Notes under the pieces: generated by a model
What the model saw: only the letters and a program-made list of their open reading frames with translations
Told to the model about the DNA's origin: nothing
Database searches by the model: none
Made by a program: the position numbers and the translations under genes
Shown: positions 34,120-42,853 of the stretch, in pieces
Layout: each line of letters begins with the position of its first letter
Numbering within the stretch: the stretch's first letter is position 1
From: Chryseobacterium phosphatilyticum
Lineage (GTDB): Bacteria; Bacteroidota; Bacteroidia; Flavobacteriales; Weeksellaceae
Reading direction: 5' to 3'
DNA length: 64,000 bases
Assembly (NCBI RefSeq): GCF_002899825.2
Contig: NZ_PPED02000004.1
Location: 310,001-374,000 of the forward strand

Positions 34120-34150
34120 AACCTAACAGGTTTTAGAAACCTGTTAGGTT
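34120..34150. repeat. Palindromic intergenic repeat, AAACCTnnnAGGTTT family
   Basis: AACCTAACAGGTTT (34120-34133) and its exact complement (34137-34150) form a 14-bp stem with loop TAG, between the MFS and GH130 genes. It is related to the element at 11958-11990. Confidence 0.6.
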
Positions 34151-34159
34151 GAGTGTCTT

Positions 34160-35452
34160 TTAACTATGAACTTCTTTATTTTCTGTATAAGGGAATGGCA
34201 CAAACAGAGTGACAAGGAATGCAGGAATCGTTGCGATCAACACCCAGATAAAGAAAATTTTATATCCTACCCAGTCACTGATCATTCCGCTGAACATTCC
34301 CGGAATCATCACTCCGAGATTCATAATACCGGTTGCAAATGCATAGTGAGCTGTTTTATGTTTTCCGGGTGCTATCTGCTGCATCATATACAGCATCAGA
34401 CCTACGAAACCAAATCCGTAACCGAAATATTCTACTACAACTGCCACTGCTACAGGCATAAGATCTGTCGGTTGATAATGAGCCAATAAAGCATACACCA
34501 CAAATGGAATATTGAAAGCACAACATAACCATATCAAAGATTTCTTCAGTCCACGGGCAGAAATAAAATATCCGGCTAAAACAGATCCCAGAATAAACGC
34601 TGCTGAACCATACGTTCCATAAATCAGTCCGATATCTGATGTAGATAATCCTAATCCACCTGAAGACCTTGGTGCTTTAAAAAACAACGGGGCAATTTTA
34701 ATGGCAAAGCCTTCTGCAAAACGGTATAATATGATGAACAAGATGCACCACAAAATTTTTGGTTTTGTAAAAAATGAAGTGATAACCTCCATGAGATCCT
34801 GTCGGATATTTCCGGCTGTTTTCTTCACTTTTTGCTTTTCCGTATTTTCTTTAGGCAATACCCATGAGTGATACATCGCCAAAGCAAAAAATACCATCGC
34901 ATAAATTCCCATAATAATCATCCAGGCATGGGTAACTCCTTTTGTTTTTTCAAGTACTCCGGCAAAATAAACCAGTGCTCCACTGCTGATAATCTTCGCG
35001 AGGTTATAAAAAGCTCCCTGCCAGCCGATATATTTTGCTTGCTCCTTATTGGTAAGAAAACTGATATAGGTACCATCGGCAACAATATCATGAGTCGCTC
35101 CACAAAAAGCAATGATGGCAAAAAGAGCAATACTATACTTAAAAAATCCTGGTAGAGGGAGGCTCAAGGCAACCAGAGCGAATAAAATCCCTATAGCAAA
35201 CTGAGTAGAAACAACGAAAAATTTCTTGGTTTTATAAATCTCCAGGAAAGGGCTCCAGAGCGGCTTCAATGTCCATGAGAACATAATAAGTGCTGTCCAG
35301 AACGTAATCTGAGCATCTGAAATTCCCATATCCTTGTACATAATTCCGGAAACGGCATTGATGGTTACAAAGGGCATTCCCATTGCAAAATACAACGTCG
35401 ATATCCAAAGGATAGGGTTTACCAGACGGTTTCCTGAGTTGTTTTTTCCCAT
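34160..35452 (-). CDS. MFS transporter, AmpG-like, for oligosaccharide uptake
   Basis: A 430-residue inner membrane protein with 12 predicted helices. The N-terminal region (NPILWISTLYFAMGMPFVTINAVSG) and CGATHDIVADGTYISFL resemble AmpG/SLC33-type major facilitators. In N-glycan loci of Bacteroides an MFS gene of this kind sits next to GH130 and is thought to bring the Man-GlcNAc disaccharide into the cytoplasm; the same neighbour is seen here. The substrate assignment is inference from context. Confidence 0.85.
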   Translation of the reverse strand: MGKNNSGNRLVNPILWISTLYFAMGMPFVTINAVSGIMYKDMGISDAQITFWTALIMFSWTLKPLWSPFLEIYKTKKFFVVSTQFAIGILFALVALSLPLPGFFKYSIALFAIIAFCGATHDIVADGTYISFLTNKEQAKYIGWQGAFYNLAKIISSGALVYFAGVLEKTKGVTHAWMIIMGIYAMVFFALAMYHSWVLPKENTEKQKVKKTAGNIRQDLMEVITSFFTKPKILWCILFIILYRFAEGFAIKIAPLFFKAPRSSGGLGLSTSDIGLIYGTYGSAAFILGSVLAGYFISARGLKKSLIWLCCAFNIPFVVYALLAHYQPTDLMPVAVAVVVEYFGYGFGFVGLMLYMMQQIAPGKHKTAHYAFATGIMNLGVMIPGMFSGMISDWVGYKIFFIWVLIATIPAFLVTLFVPFPYTENKEVHS

Positions 35453-35596
35453 ATTAAAAAAATAAATGCTAAAAAAGAGAACATCTCAAAAATGAATTAC
35501 GACATAAAACGAAACTATAAATTTTGGAGCCTTTCCCTCTCCCGTCGCCATTCATCAGATATTTGAGATGCCTCTGTATTAAGTGTTTTTGCCTGT

Positions 35597-37222
35597 TTAT
35601 AATTTTTTATCCCACCAAAGTTTGGTTCCCCCATTATCCGGTCCATTTAACATTTGAGACGCTTGCTGATAATTGTATAATGAAGTTTTGGTATCATTGG
35701 TAAAAGGAATTCTTCGGATCATTGCATCAGTACTGATCAGTCCACCGCTATCATTTTGTCTTATTTTAAACAGGATAGGATAGCCGGTTCTTCTTTGTTC
35801 AGCCCATGCCTCAGGTCCGTTCGGATACAATGATAACCATTTTTGAGTAATGATTCTTTCGAGTTTTCTTTCTGTTGAGTCAGCATCATTCCATGCAATG
35901 GTAATGGTACTTAATTGGGCATCTCCGGCATTAATATTATTGGCAGCATTCTTAGGATCAATATAAGGTGCTTCAGTAGCAGTTGTATTGGCAAGATAAG
36001 TTGCTACATCTGCCGTTTTACCCCATTCTCCGAAAGACTGTTTTACTCCGTTTTCATAATTGGTTTTAGCATCTCCTGCACCTGCATATCCTCTTAACGC
36101 TGCTTCTGCTTTCAGGAACCAGCCTTCTGCCGCTGTAAACAATTTCATTTTTCCGTTAGTTCCGGAAAAATAATCCCCAGTAGCCGATTTTGCCTGTGGC
36201 TGAGAGAAACCTCCGTAGGTTGTTTTTCCATTTAATAAATCTATTCCCTGACGAATACCAATATAACTCCCCAGAACCTGACTATCTGTTGCAGGAATTG
36301 CATAAGCAGGCAGTCTCGGATCATTATATCCATTCATATAAGCCATCAAAGGTGCTCCAATTAAACAATCTCCCCATGAATAGATGATAAAACTTAATTC
36401 TGATTGCCCCACGCTGATCAATGCATTATCAGCATTATCAGTAATCAGCCCTGCAGATGATGCGAGAGCTTCTTCTGCATACTGTTTTGATTTTGCAGGA
36501 TCCGCATAGCTCATTCTCATGGCTAATCTCAGTTTAAGTGAATTGGCAAATTTCGCCCATTGTCCGATATTACCCCCAAACACCAAATCCGCTTTCGTTA
36601 ATGCAGATTTATCACCTTCATTTCCTGTAACAGGCATATTCTGTACCTTTTGCAGGTTGACAATAGCTGCATCAAGATCCTTGATGAAAAAATTGTAAGC
36701 ATCCTGTTGAGAGTCAAAATCAGTTGTTCCATTAGGGTTTGGAGTTTCATATTTGCTGTACACTACCGGACCATGACTATCCGATACTCTTGATGCAGTA
36801 AATATTTTTATAATCTTTTTAACAGCGAATGTAGCGGTAAAGTCTGTATCGGGATAGATCGTTTTTGCGGCATCATCAATGATGATGGAATAATTAAAAA
36901 TATCCTGTTGTCTCGCAATAATCCTGTTGTTCCATCCGTCCATCATAAAATATGACATATTGTTCTTGCCACCATTAAACGGAGTAGCTGTACTGAACAT
37001 TCCACTGAACATATCCGCACTTAAATTAGGATACAACTGGTAATCAGACTGCAATCCTCTTTGCATAGATTTCATAGGATTTACTACCGCTGCATAATCT
37101 GAATAAAAGTTTTCAGGATTACCTAATTTTTCTTTGTTAATATCTTCAAGATCTCCGCATCCTGAAGCAGAAAGCAATGCTACTGCCCCGAATACTAATA
37201 TTTTAATATGATTGAATTTCAT
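35597..37222 (-). CDS. SusD/RagB-family glycan-binding lipoprotein
   Basis: A 541-residue surface lipoprotein. The signal peptide ends in a lipobox-like ASGC (Cys22). The sequence is of the SusD-like type 2 group: GNPENFYSDYAAVVNPMKSMQ near the N-terminus, tetratricopeptide-like helices, and the C-terminal RIPFTNDTKTS...LWWDKK. It caps the SusC channel and binds the glycan. The gene is 10 bp downstream of susC, the usual order. It probably recognises high-mannose N-glycans released by the two GH18 enzymes. Confidence 0.94.
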   Translation of the reverse strand: MKFNHIKILVFGAVALLSASGCGDLEDINKEKLGNPENFYSDYAAVVNPMKSMQRGLQSDYQLYPNLSADMFSGMFSTATPFNGGKNNMSYFMMDGWNNRIIARQQDIFNYSIIIDDAAKTIYPDTDFTATFAVKKIIKIFTASRVSDSHGPVVYSKYETPNPNGTTDFDSQQDAYNFFIKDLDAAIVNLQKVQNMPVTGNEGDKSALTKADLVFGGNIGQWAKFANSLKLRLAMRMSYADPAKSKQYAEEALASSAGLITDNADNALISVGQSELSFIIYSWGDCLIGAPLMAYMNGYNDPRLPAYAIPATDSQVLGSYIGIRQGIDLLNGKTTYGGFSQPQAKSATGDYFSGTNGKMKLFTAAEGWFLKAEAALRGYAGAGDAKTNYENGVKQSFGEWGKTADVATYLANTTATEAPYIDPKNAANNINAGDAQLSTITIAWNDADSTERKLERIITQKWLSLYPNGPEAWAEQRRTGYPILFKIRQNDSGGLISTDAMIRRIPFTNDTKTSLYNYQQASQMLNGPDNGGTKLWWDKKL

Positions 37223-37232
37223 TTTCTTTAAA

Positions 37233-40196
37233 TTAGAAGTTAGTCTTTAATGATAGTCCTATAGATCGGGTAATTGGAAGCCCGAATGAATCAACACCCA
37301 CTCCTCCCGGTGTATTTCCGGATACCTGTTCCGGATCAAACGGTGCTTTTTTATAGAAGAAGAACAGGTTTGTTCCTACCAGACTTACCGTAGCATTCTT
37401 CATATATTTTGCATTAATCTCAAAGGTATATGAGATGGATGCCTGACGAAGGCGAACGGTTGTTGCACTATACATATAGGCTTCATCAATCCCTGTCCCG
37501 ATACCTCCGGCACCACCTGTTCTTTTGTAATAGGTTTTTGCATCAGTTAGTCCTGTGTACGCTTGTCCTGCCAAAGGAGTTCCCGGAGCATATACTGCAT
37601 TAGGTATTGATACTCCACCGGCGTTTCTTGCATCAGCAGTTCTTTGGCTTACCCCATACAAATCATTGGCTTTTTCAGTGAGAGATAATACCTGCCCTCC
37701 AAATTTACCATCAACAAGGAAAGAGATACCCAGTTTACCAATATTGAACGAGTTTCCAAAGCCCAGGATAAATTTAGGGTTAGGATTACCCAAATACCCG
37801 GGAACACCCGTTGTTCCTAATGGAGCGCCATTTTGATCTACTAAAATACGTCCCTGATCATCTCTTTGGAATTTCACTCCGTAAAGGTCTCCAAAAGATC
37901 CTCCCAGTCTCATTTTTGTAAATTCACCACCTCCCGTTAAAGAGAAAAGCTGATCTTGCGGAATACTTAGTCTTGTTGGGAATAATTCTACAATTGTATT
38001 TTTATTCGCTGAAGCATTTACTGTAGCGGTCCAGCCAAATTTTTCGTTGTCAAAAACTTTGTATGATAAAGAAGATTCAAACCCTGTATTACGTATTTTA
38101 CCGGCATTAATGAAGTATGAACCTGTTGGAAGTCCTCCCAGGTTAGAAGAAATGGTTGTTTCTAACAACTGATTGGTTGCATTGGAATTATAATAGGTAA
38201 AATCAAAACTTAATTTGTTTTTGAACATTCTTAATTCAGTACCAACTTCAAAGGTTTTATTAAGCTCAGGTTTTGGAAATAACTCCTTATAATTAGGATC
38301 CGTAACAAATGAACTCTTTGGATAAATAATAGTTCCTGCATCTACTCCATATGAATAGGCCTTATAATATTCAACCATGGCATTGGAGGTATTTGCAGAA
38401 AGTCCTAGTCCAACACTTGCGTAAGACCCTCTTACTTTCCAGAAATTAATAGCTTCAGGAAGTTTGAATACTGAAGATAATATAGCATTTACCCCTACCG
38501 ATTCATAATCAAAGCCACTTCTTCCTGTTAAAGACAAAGTAGAATCCCAGTCATTTCTGAAGGTCATATCTACGTAGAACATATTTTTATATCCAACAGA
38601 TGCACTGGCAAAAACTGAACGAACCTGTTTTTTGACGTTCCAATATTGATTATGATAGCCATCTCCGGGACTTCTGTCTACATTCCATTGCAGGTTGTTT
38701 AAGGTAAACAAATTAGGATAAGCTAAATAAGCATTGTCTATTTCCGTTACTTTGTTGTTGGTGGAGTTTACACTTCCTCCCACTGTAAAATCCAAAGAAA
38801 TTGATTCACTTAACTTCGGGCTACCGATTAACAAAACATCTCCGTAAGTAGAGGAATTTTCATATATATTTTTAAGAATTCTTCCATTTTCACCTCCAGC
38901 CAATAAACTTGGTGCGGAAAATGCAGAAATATCACGCTGACTATCGGAAGAACTCCAGCTATAGTTCCCTCTTACTCTTGCGGTTAACCATGGATTAATC
39001 TCATAAGATAAGGTAATTGCACTGTATGCATTTTTATTTTTAACCGTAACGGCATTTCTGTTCAATATCCAGTACGGATTCTGGGTTTCCGGATTTCCTT
39101 TGAACGTTCCGTCCGGTTTTATTTCCCACCAGCTTTGAGCAGGCAACAATCTCTTTTTATTGATAAAAGAATACTGATCACCACTATATTGATCAAAATC
39201 AACTCCTCTCGGCAACCAATACAAACTTGCCAATGGAGAGAAAGAAGCTCCCGGAGTTTGTCTGTTTTTACTATCCTGTATAGAACCTATAAAGTTTGCA
39301 TCTAATGTTAACTTATCATCCAGAAATTTACTTGAATTTCTAAAAGATATATTGTATTGGTCAAAATAAGACATGGGTACCACCCCTTTGTTCGTTGTAT
39401 TTCCAATAGAAAAATAGTTGGTTGATTTTTCATTTCCAGACTGGAAAGAAAGGCTGTTTACCCAAGTCGTTCCCGTTTGTAAAAAATCTTTAAGATAATC
39501 CTTGGAAGAACCTTTGGCACCCCAGCTTTCAATATTATCTCCAGGATTCTGGTTGGGTACTGAAGGATCATAAGACAAATAGCTATGCTGCAGTTTTGGA
39601 AGACTGTACGCACGATCCACAGTTAAACTGGTGCTATAAGAAATAGAGCTCTTCCCTATTTTTCCCTTTCTTGTAGTAATCAATATTGCACCATTTCCCC
39701 CTGCAGAACCATATAATGCAGATGCAGACGCTCCTTTAAGGAAATTGATGCTCTCAATATCATCCGGGTTGATGGAGCTTAATACATCTCCGGGATCCGG
39801 CATATTCGCATACTGGCTTATGTTCGCAGATTTTCCTGTTTGATTGATAATAGGAATCCCATCGATTACATACAATGGCTGGCTGTTGGAAACGGATTTG
39901 TTCCCCCTCATAATCACCCTTACAGAACTTCCTACACCGTTCGTTCTATTGATTTGCACGTTGGAAACTTTCCCGTTGATAGAATTTAAAAGATTGGGAG
40001 TTTTTACCTCAGTAAGTTCATCTCCACCAATCTGCTGACTGGAGTAAGTCAGGGATCTGGCCTGTCTTTTTATCCCCAAAGAAGTGACAACGACCTCCTG
40101 AATATCGGTTGTCTTTGTGGTGTCGGCCGCTTTTCTTTCCTGAGCATTCGAATAAAAGGAAAGAACTAATAGAACCGGTATAACTGCTTTTCTCAT
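37233..40196 (-). CDS. SusC/RagA-family TonB-linked outer membrane transporter
   Basis: A 987-residue TonB-dependent transporter: signal peptide (MRKAVIPVLLVLSFYSNAQ), a TonB-box-like IQEVVVTSLG, a plug domain (NLLNSINGKVSNVQI ... SRVIMRGNKS-like region ... GSAGGNGAILITTRKGK), then a large barrel ending with a C-terminal Phe. The CarboxypepD_reg domain found in many SusC proteins is short or absent, giving a slightly compact protein. With SusD it imports oligosaccharides at the cost of proton-motive force. It is the first gene of the minus-strand arm of the N-glycan locus. Confidence 0.94.
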   Translation of the reverse strand: MRKAVIPVLLVLSFYSNAQERKAADTTKTTDIQEVVVTSLGIKRQARSLTYSSQQIGGDELTEVKTPNLLNSINGKVSNVQINRTNGVGSSVRVIMRGNKSVSNSQPLYVIDGIPIINQTGKSANISQYANMPDPGDVLSSINPDDIESINFLKGASASALYGSAGGNGAILITTRKGKIGKSSISYSTSLTVDRAYSLPKLQHSYLSYDPSVPNQNPGDNIESWGAKGSSKDYLKDFLQTGTTWVNSLSFQSGNEKSTNYFSIGNTTNKGVVPMSYFDQYNISFRNSSKFLDDKLTLDANFIGSIQDSKNRQTPGASFSPLASLYWLPRGVDFDQYSGDQYSFINKKRLLPAQSWWEIKPDGTFKGNPETQNPYWILNRNAVTVKNKNAYSAITLSYEINPWLTARVRGNYSWSSSDSQRDISAFSAPSLLAGGENGRILKNIYENSSTYGDVLLIGSPKLSESISLDFTVGGSVNSTNNKVTEIDNAYLAYPNLFTLNNLQWNVDRSPGDGYHNQYWNVKKQVRSVFASASVGYKNMFYVDMTFRNDWDSTLSLTGRSGFDYESVGVNAILSSVFKLPEAINFWKVRGSYASVGLGLSANTSNAMVEYYKAYSYGVDAGTIIYPKSSFVTDPNYKELFPKPELNKTFEVGTELRMFKNKLSFDFTYYNSNATNQLLETTISSNLGGLPTGSYFINAGKIRNTGFESSLSYKVFDNEKFGWTATVNASANKNTIVELFPTRLSIPQDQLFSLTGGGEFTKMRLGGSFGDLYGVKFQRDDQGRILVDQNGAPLGTTGVPGYLGNPNPKFILGFGNSFNIGKLGISFLVDGKFGGQVLSLTEKANDLYGVSQRTADARNAGGVSIPNAVYAPGTPLAGQAYTGLTDAKTYYKRTGGAGGIGTGIDEAYMYSATTVRLRQASISYTFEINAKYMKNATVSLVGTNLFFFYKKAPFDPEQVSGNTPGGVGVDSFGLPITRSIGLSLKTNF

Positions 40197-40563
40197 AAGG
40201 TTTAGATTAGTTAGATTTAATTGAGAATCAATGACATTACTTTAGGATTTAATACAGATAAATTATTATTCTTTTGGCAAAATTTTGCCGTTTATGTATT
40301 AAATTATTTAAAGTTTTGTTAAGATTTAATTCACATTAACAAATCTAAATTTTGTTGCCAGTCCGATATAATACTATTTTGTCATAAAACGATATTATTC
40401 TTTCATATAATTGAAAAACACACTCACAAATCAGTGATTTACAACAACATACAGCCATCAAAAACACCCCTGTTAAAGAGGAATTATTTTACTTTTTCTC
40501 ATAAAAAAGATCCGATATTGGAAACCGGATCTTTGTATGATATTATTTTATTAACCTGAATTT
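40197..40563 (-). promoter_or_regulatory. Leader and promoter region of the susC operon
   Basis: 367 bp without a gene. On the minus strand TAGATTTG (complement of 40340-40347) matches the -7 consensus and would give a ~140-nt leader; no convincing -33 was found. GGCAAAATTTTGCC (40276-40289) is a perfect 14-bp palindrome inside the leader. A terminator for the AraC gene lies at 40506-40534. The rest is AT-rich with nothing recognised. Confidence 0.45.
40506..40534 (-). terminator. Terminator after the AraC-family gene
   Basis: AAAGATCCG (40506-40514) pairs with CGGATCTTT (40526-40534). Read on the minus strand it ends in a T-run (CGGATCTTTTTT) and lies 30 bp after the AraC gene stop, separating it from susC. 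Confidence 0.75.
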
Positions 40564-41442
40564 TTATTCGATCTTCTTCACCCCCTTAAACTGTTCTCTG
40601 AATTCCGTAGGCGTTGTTTTTTTAATGGATTTAAATACTTTATTAAAATTGGCAATATTGTTGAAGCCTGCCTCAAAAGCAATTTCGAAAACCGTTAGAT
40701 TTTTTTCCATCAGCCATCGGGCCGCATAACTGATTCTAACCTCATTGAGATAATTGACAAATGTTTTACCAATCCTTTTCTTGATAAATCTATTAAACGT
40801 TACATTACTCATATTCACCAAAGAAGCAACATCATCAAGTGTTATTTTATTCTCAAAGTTTTTATGAACAAAATCGTGGACAATCTTCATTTTATCATGG
40901 TCACCAAACGTTTCAAGCTCGATGCTGTAAGATGATAAAAGCGTTTTATCTTCTGCTACCGCAAGCTCATTAAGAATCTTCATAATTTCGATGAATGACT
41001 CAAAACTGTTCATTTTCGAAAGATTGAGAAAAGAATCTTTTAGTTTTTCTGCAGTTTCCGTTGAAAATAATATTCCGCGAATGGACTCTTTCATGAGATT
41101 GTTGATCGGTTTCAGAATGTTTTTTTGCATCAGAGACTGGCTGAAAAAATCCTGATTGAATTGCACTGTAATCTCGTGGGTTTTCCTGTTTTTACACTTG
41201 TAATTTGCCCAGCAGTGCGGAAGATTGGGGCCAACCAGTACCAGTTCTATATTCCCGATTTCTCCGGTATGATCTCCTACCATTCTGCGATACCCTTTTC
41301 CTTTATAAATAAAATTAATCTCAATTTCGGGATGATAATGATAAGGGAAATCAAATGAGGCTTTGATCCTGTCAAATACAAGAAAACTGTCTTCAGGAGA
41401 AAGTGGAGTTATTTCTCTTAAAATATTTTCTAATTCACTCAT
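40564..41442 (-). CDS. AraC-family regulator with N-terminal cupin sensor
   Basis: A 292-residue regulator. Residues ~15-110 are a cupin-type sensor (SFDFPYHYHPEIEINFIYKGKGYRRMVGDHTGEI ... LVGPNLPHCW). Residues ~185-285 are a double helix-turn-helix AraC DNA-binding domain (ITLDDVASLVNMSNVTFNRFIKKRIG ... VFEIAFEAGFNNIANFNKVFKSIKKTTPTEFR). It lies directly upstream of susC on the same strand but has its own terminator. It could activate the SusC-SusD operon on sensing a sugar; this is inference. No SusR, hybrid two-component or ECF sigma regulator was seen in the locus. Confidence 0.92.
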   Translation of the reverse strand: MSELENILREITPLSPEDSFLVFDRIKASFDFPYHYHPEIEINFIYKGKGYRRMVGDHTGEIGNIELVLVGPNLPHCWANYKCKNRKTHEITVQFNQDFFSQSLMQKNILKPINNLMKESIRGILFSTETAEKLKDSFLNLSKMNSFESFIEIMKILNELAVAEDKTLLSSYSIELETFGDHDKMKIVHDFVHKNFENKITLDDVASLVNMSNVTFNRFIKKRIGKTFVNYLNEVRISYAARWLMEKNLTVFEIAFEAGFNNIANFNKVFKSIKKTTPTEFREQFKGVKKIE

Positions 41443-41704
41443 GCAGAAGTTTTGGAAATCATTATATTAAAACGGGTAACTTACAAATCTTTGTAAAATT
41501 GATAAAATAATATCAATCCAAAGATATCTTTTTCTATTTTTTTCAAAGGAATCTTACCTTTTATCTTTTCAGGAGAACAGGTTTTTATAATTTAATATCC
41601 CTAAAATTAAGCTTTTTTGTATCTTTAAAATCCGGAATATAAAATTGACATTTCTTTCCGGACATATTGTATTATCAAAGTCGATATTAACCAAAACAAA
41701 TATT

Positions 41705-42124
41705 ATGAGACGTAACGCAACAGCCGTTTGGAACGGTACTATCAAAGAAGGTAAAGGTCATTTAACAACTCAAAGTACCACTTTAAACCAAACTCAGTAT
41801 TCTTTCAACAGTCGTTTTGCAGATGGTGTGGGAACCAATCCTGAAGAATTACTGGCAGCGGCTCACGCAGGATGTTTTACTATGAAACTTGATGCGGAGC
41901 TTTCTCAGGCAGGTTACAACCCTGAAGAATTAAAAACCACTTCCGTGATTACCCTTGATCCTAATATTGGAAAAATCACAAAATCAGAACTGACTTTAAC
42001 GGCAAAAGTTCCAGGAATTTCTGAAGAAGAATTTCAGAAATTTGCGAAAATTGCTGAGGAAGGATGTCCTGTAAGTGCAGCTTTCAATTTTGAGATTACC
42101 TTGAATGCGACTTTAGAACAATAA
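41705..42124 (+). CDS. OsmC/Ohr-family peroxiredoxin
   Basis: A 139-residue cytoplasmic protein of the OsmC family: MRRNATAVWNGTIKEGKG at the start, catalytic Cys57 (HAAAHAGCFTM region) and Cys121 (EEGCPVSAA) at the normal places. These proteins reduce organic hydroperoxides with the two Cys. The ATG at 41705 is preferred over an in-frame TTG at 41645, since the family begins at this Met and its length is standard. It is a single gene, with a hairpin following at 42141. Confidence 0.92.
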   Translation: MRRNATAVWNGTIKEGKGHLTTQSTTLNQTQYSFNSRFADGVGTNPEELLAAAHAGCFTMKLDAELSQAGYNPEELKTTSVITLDPNIGKITKSELTLTAKVPGISEEEFQKFAKIAEEGCPVSAAFNFEITLNATLEQ

Positions 42125-42140
42125 AAATTCATAAACTCCT

Positions 42141-42170
42141 AAATCTGGGTCCTTTATGGGATTCAGATTT
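42141..42170 (+). terminator. Probable terminator after the OsmC gene
   Basis: AAATCTG (42141-42147) and CAGATTT (42164-42170) form a stem that continues inward through G-U pairs to a 4-nt loop. The downstream T-run is weak. Confidence 0.45.
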
Positions 42171-42180
42171 AATTTCAATA

Positions 42181-42217
42181 CAAAATATACCGTTTGGTAT
42201 ATTTTGTTGTATATTTG
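42181..42217 (+). promoter_or_regulatory. TetR operator and -7 box before the TetR gene
   Basis: CAAAATATACC-GTTT-GGTATATTTTG (42181-42206) is a perfect dyad with 11-bp arms, of the kind bound by TetR proteins. TATATTTG (42210-42217) matches the -7 consensus and follows directly, so a bound repressor would block the promoter. The ATG is 20 bp downstream. Confidence 0.75.
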
Positions 42218-42237
42218 TATCAGAATTGAATACTTAA

Positions 42238-42843
42238 ATGTCTAAGGCAGAAAAAACAAAACAACTCATCATTGAGAAAACAGCAACCCTTTTTAATACA
42301 AAGGGGTATATCTCTACCTCTCTTTCAGATATCACGCAGGCAACCGGATTGACAAAAGGAAGTATATACGGAAATTTCGAAAACAAAGATGAAGTTGCTA
42401 TTGAGGTTTACAAATACAATGCAGAACTGCTGAGTAGGACCATCAACCGATCCTTTGGAAATGAATTTCCTACTTCCGGAGAAAAGCTTCATGCTTTTGT
42501 GGATTTCTACAGAAAAAACTGGCCGGTTGTTTTTTCAAACGGAGGCTGCCCTTTAATGAATGCTGCCACAGAGGCAGATGATTCTTTTCCGGCTTTAAAA
42601 AAACAGGTTAAGAATTCATTTGATATATGGATGACAAAAATATCATCTGTCATTGTGGAAGGCCAAAAAAAAAGAGAAATGAATGAAAAAGCAAATGCAG
42701 AAGAATATGCCTCTCTTTTCGTCATGCTTATTGAGGGCGGAATTCTGCTTTCAAAAACGACGGGGCATCAAAATTACCTGAATCAGGCTTTAGACAAAAT
42801 TGCCGACATGATTGATCACGAACTAACGATTCTTCCATCATAA
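42238..42843 (+). CDS. TetR/AcrR-family transcriptional repressor
   Basis: A 201-residue regulator. The N-terminal helix-turn-helix (residues ~8-55: KQLIIEKTATLFNTKGYISTSLSDITQATGLTKGSIYGNFENKDEVA) is typical of the AefR/QacR-like group, with a helical ligand-binding domain to residue 200. A perfect dyad on its promoter suggests autorepression. Only 10 bp separate it from the thiolase gene, so the two form one operon and the ligand is probably an acyl-CoA or fatty acid; the latter is inference. Confidence 0.92.
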   Translation: MSKAEKTKQLIIEKTATLFNTKGYISTSLSDITQATGLTKGSIYGNFENKDEVAIEVYKYNAELLSRTINRSFGNEFPTSGEKLHAFVDFYRKNWPVVFSNGGCPLMNAATEADDSFPALKKQVKNSFDIWMTKISSVIVEGQKKREMNEKANAEEYASLFVMLIEGGILLSKTTGHQNYLNQALDKIADMIDHELTILPS

Positions 42844-42853
42844 ATTTCACGAT

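Noticed and set aside
35515..35601. Open minus-strand frame after the SusD stop (charged, ends WRRERERLQNL)
   Set aside because: There is no start codon, and it is only in another frame from SusD. It could mark a frameshift or remnant, but SusD is complete at its normal end.
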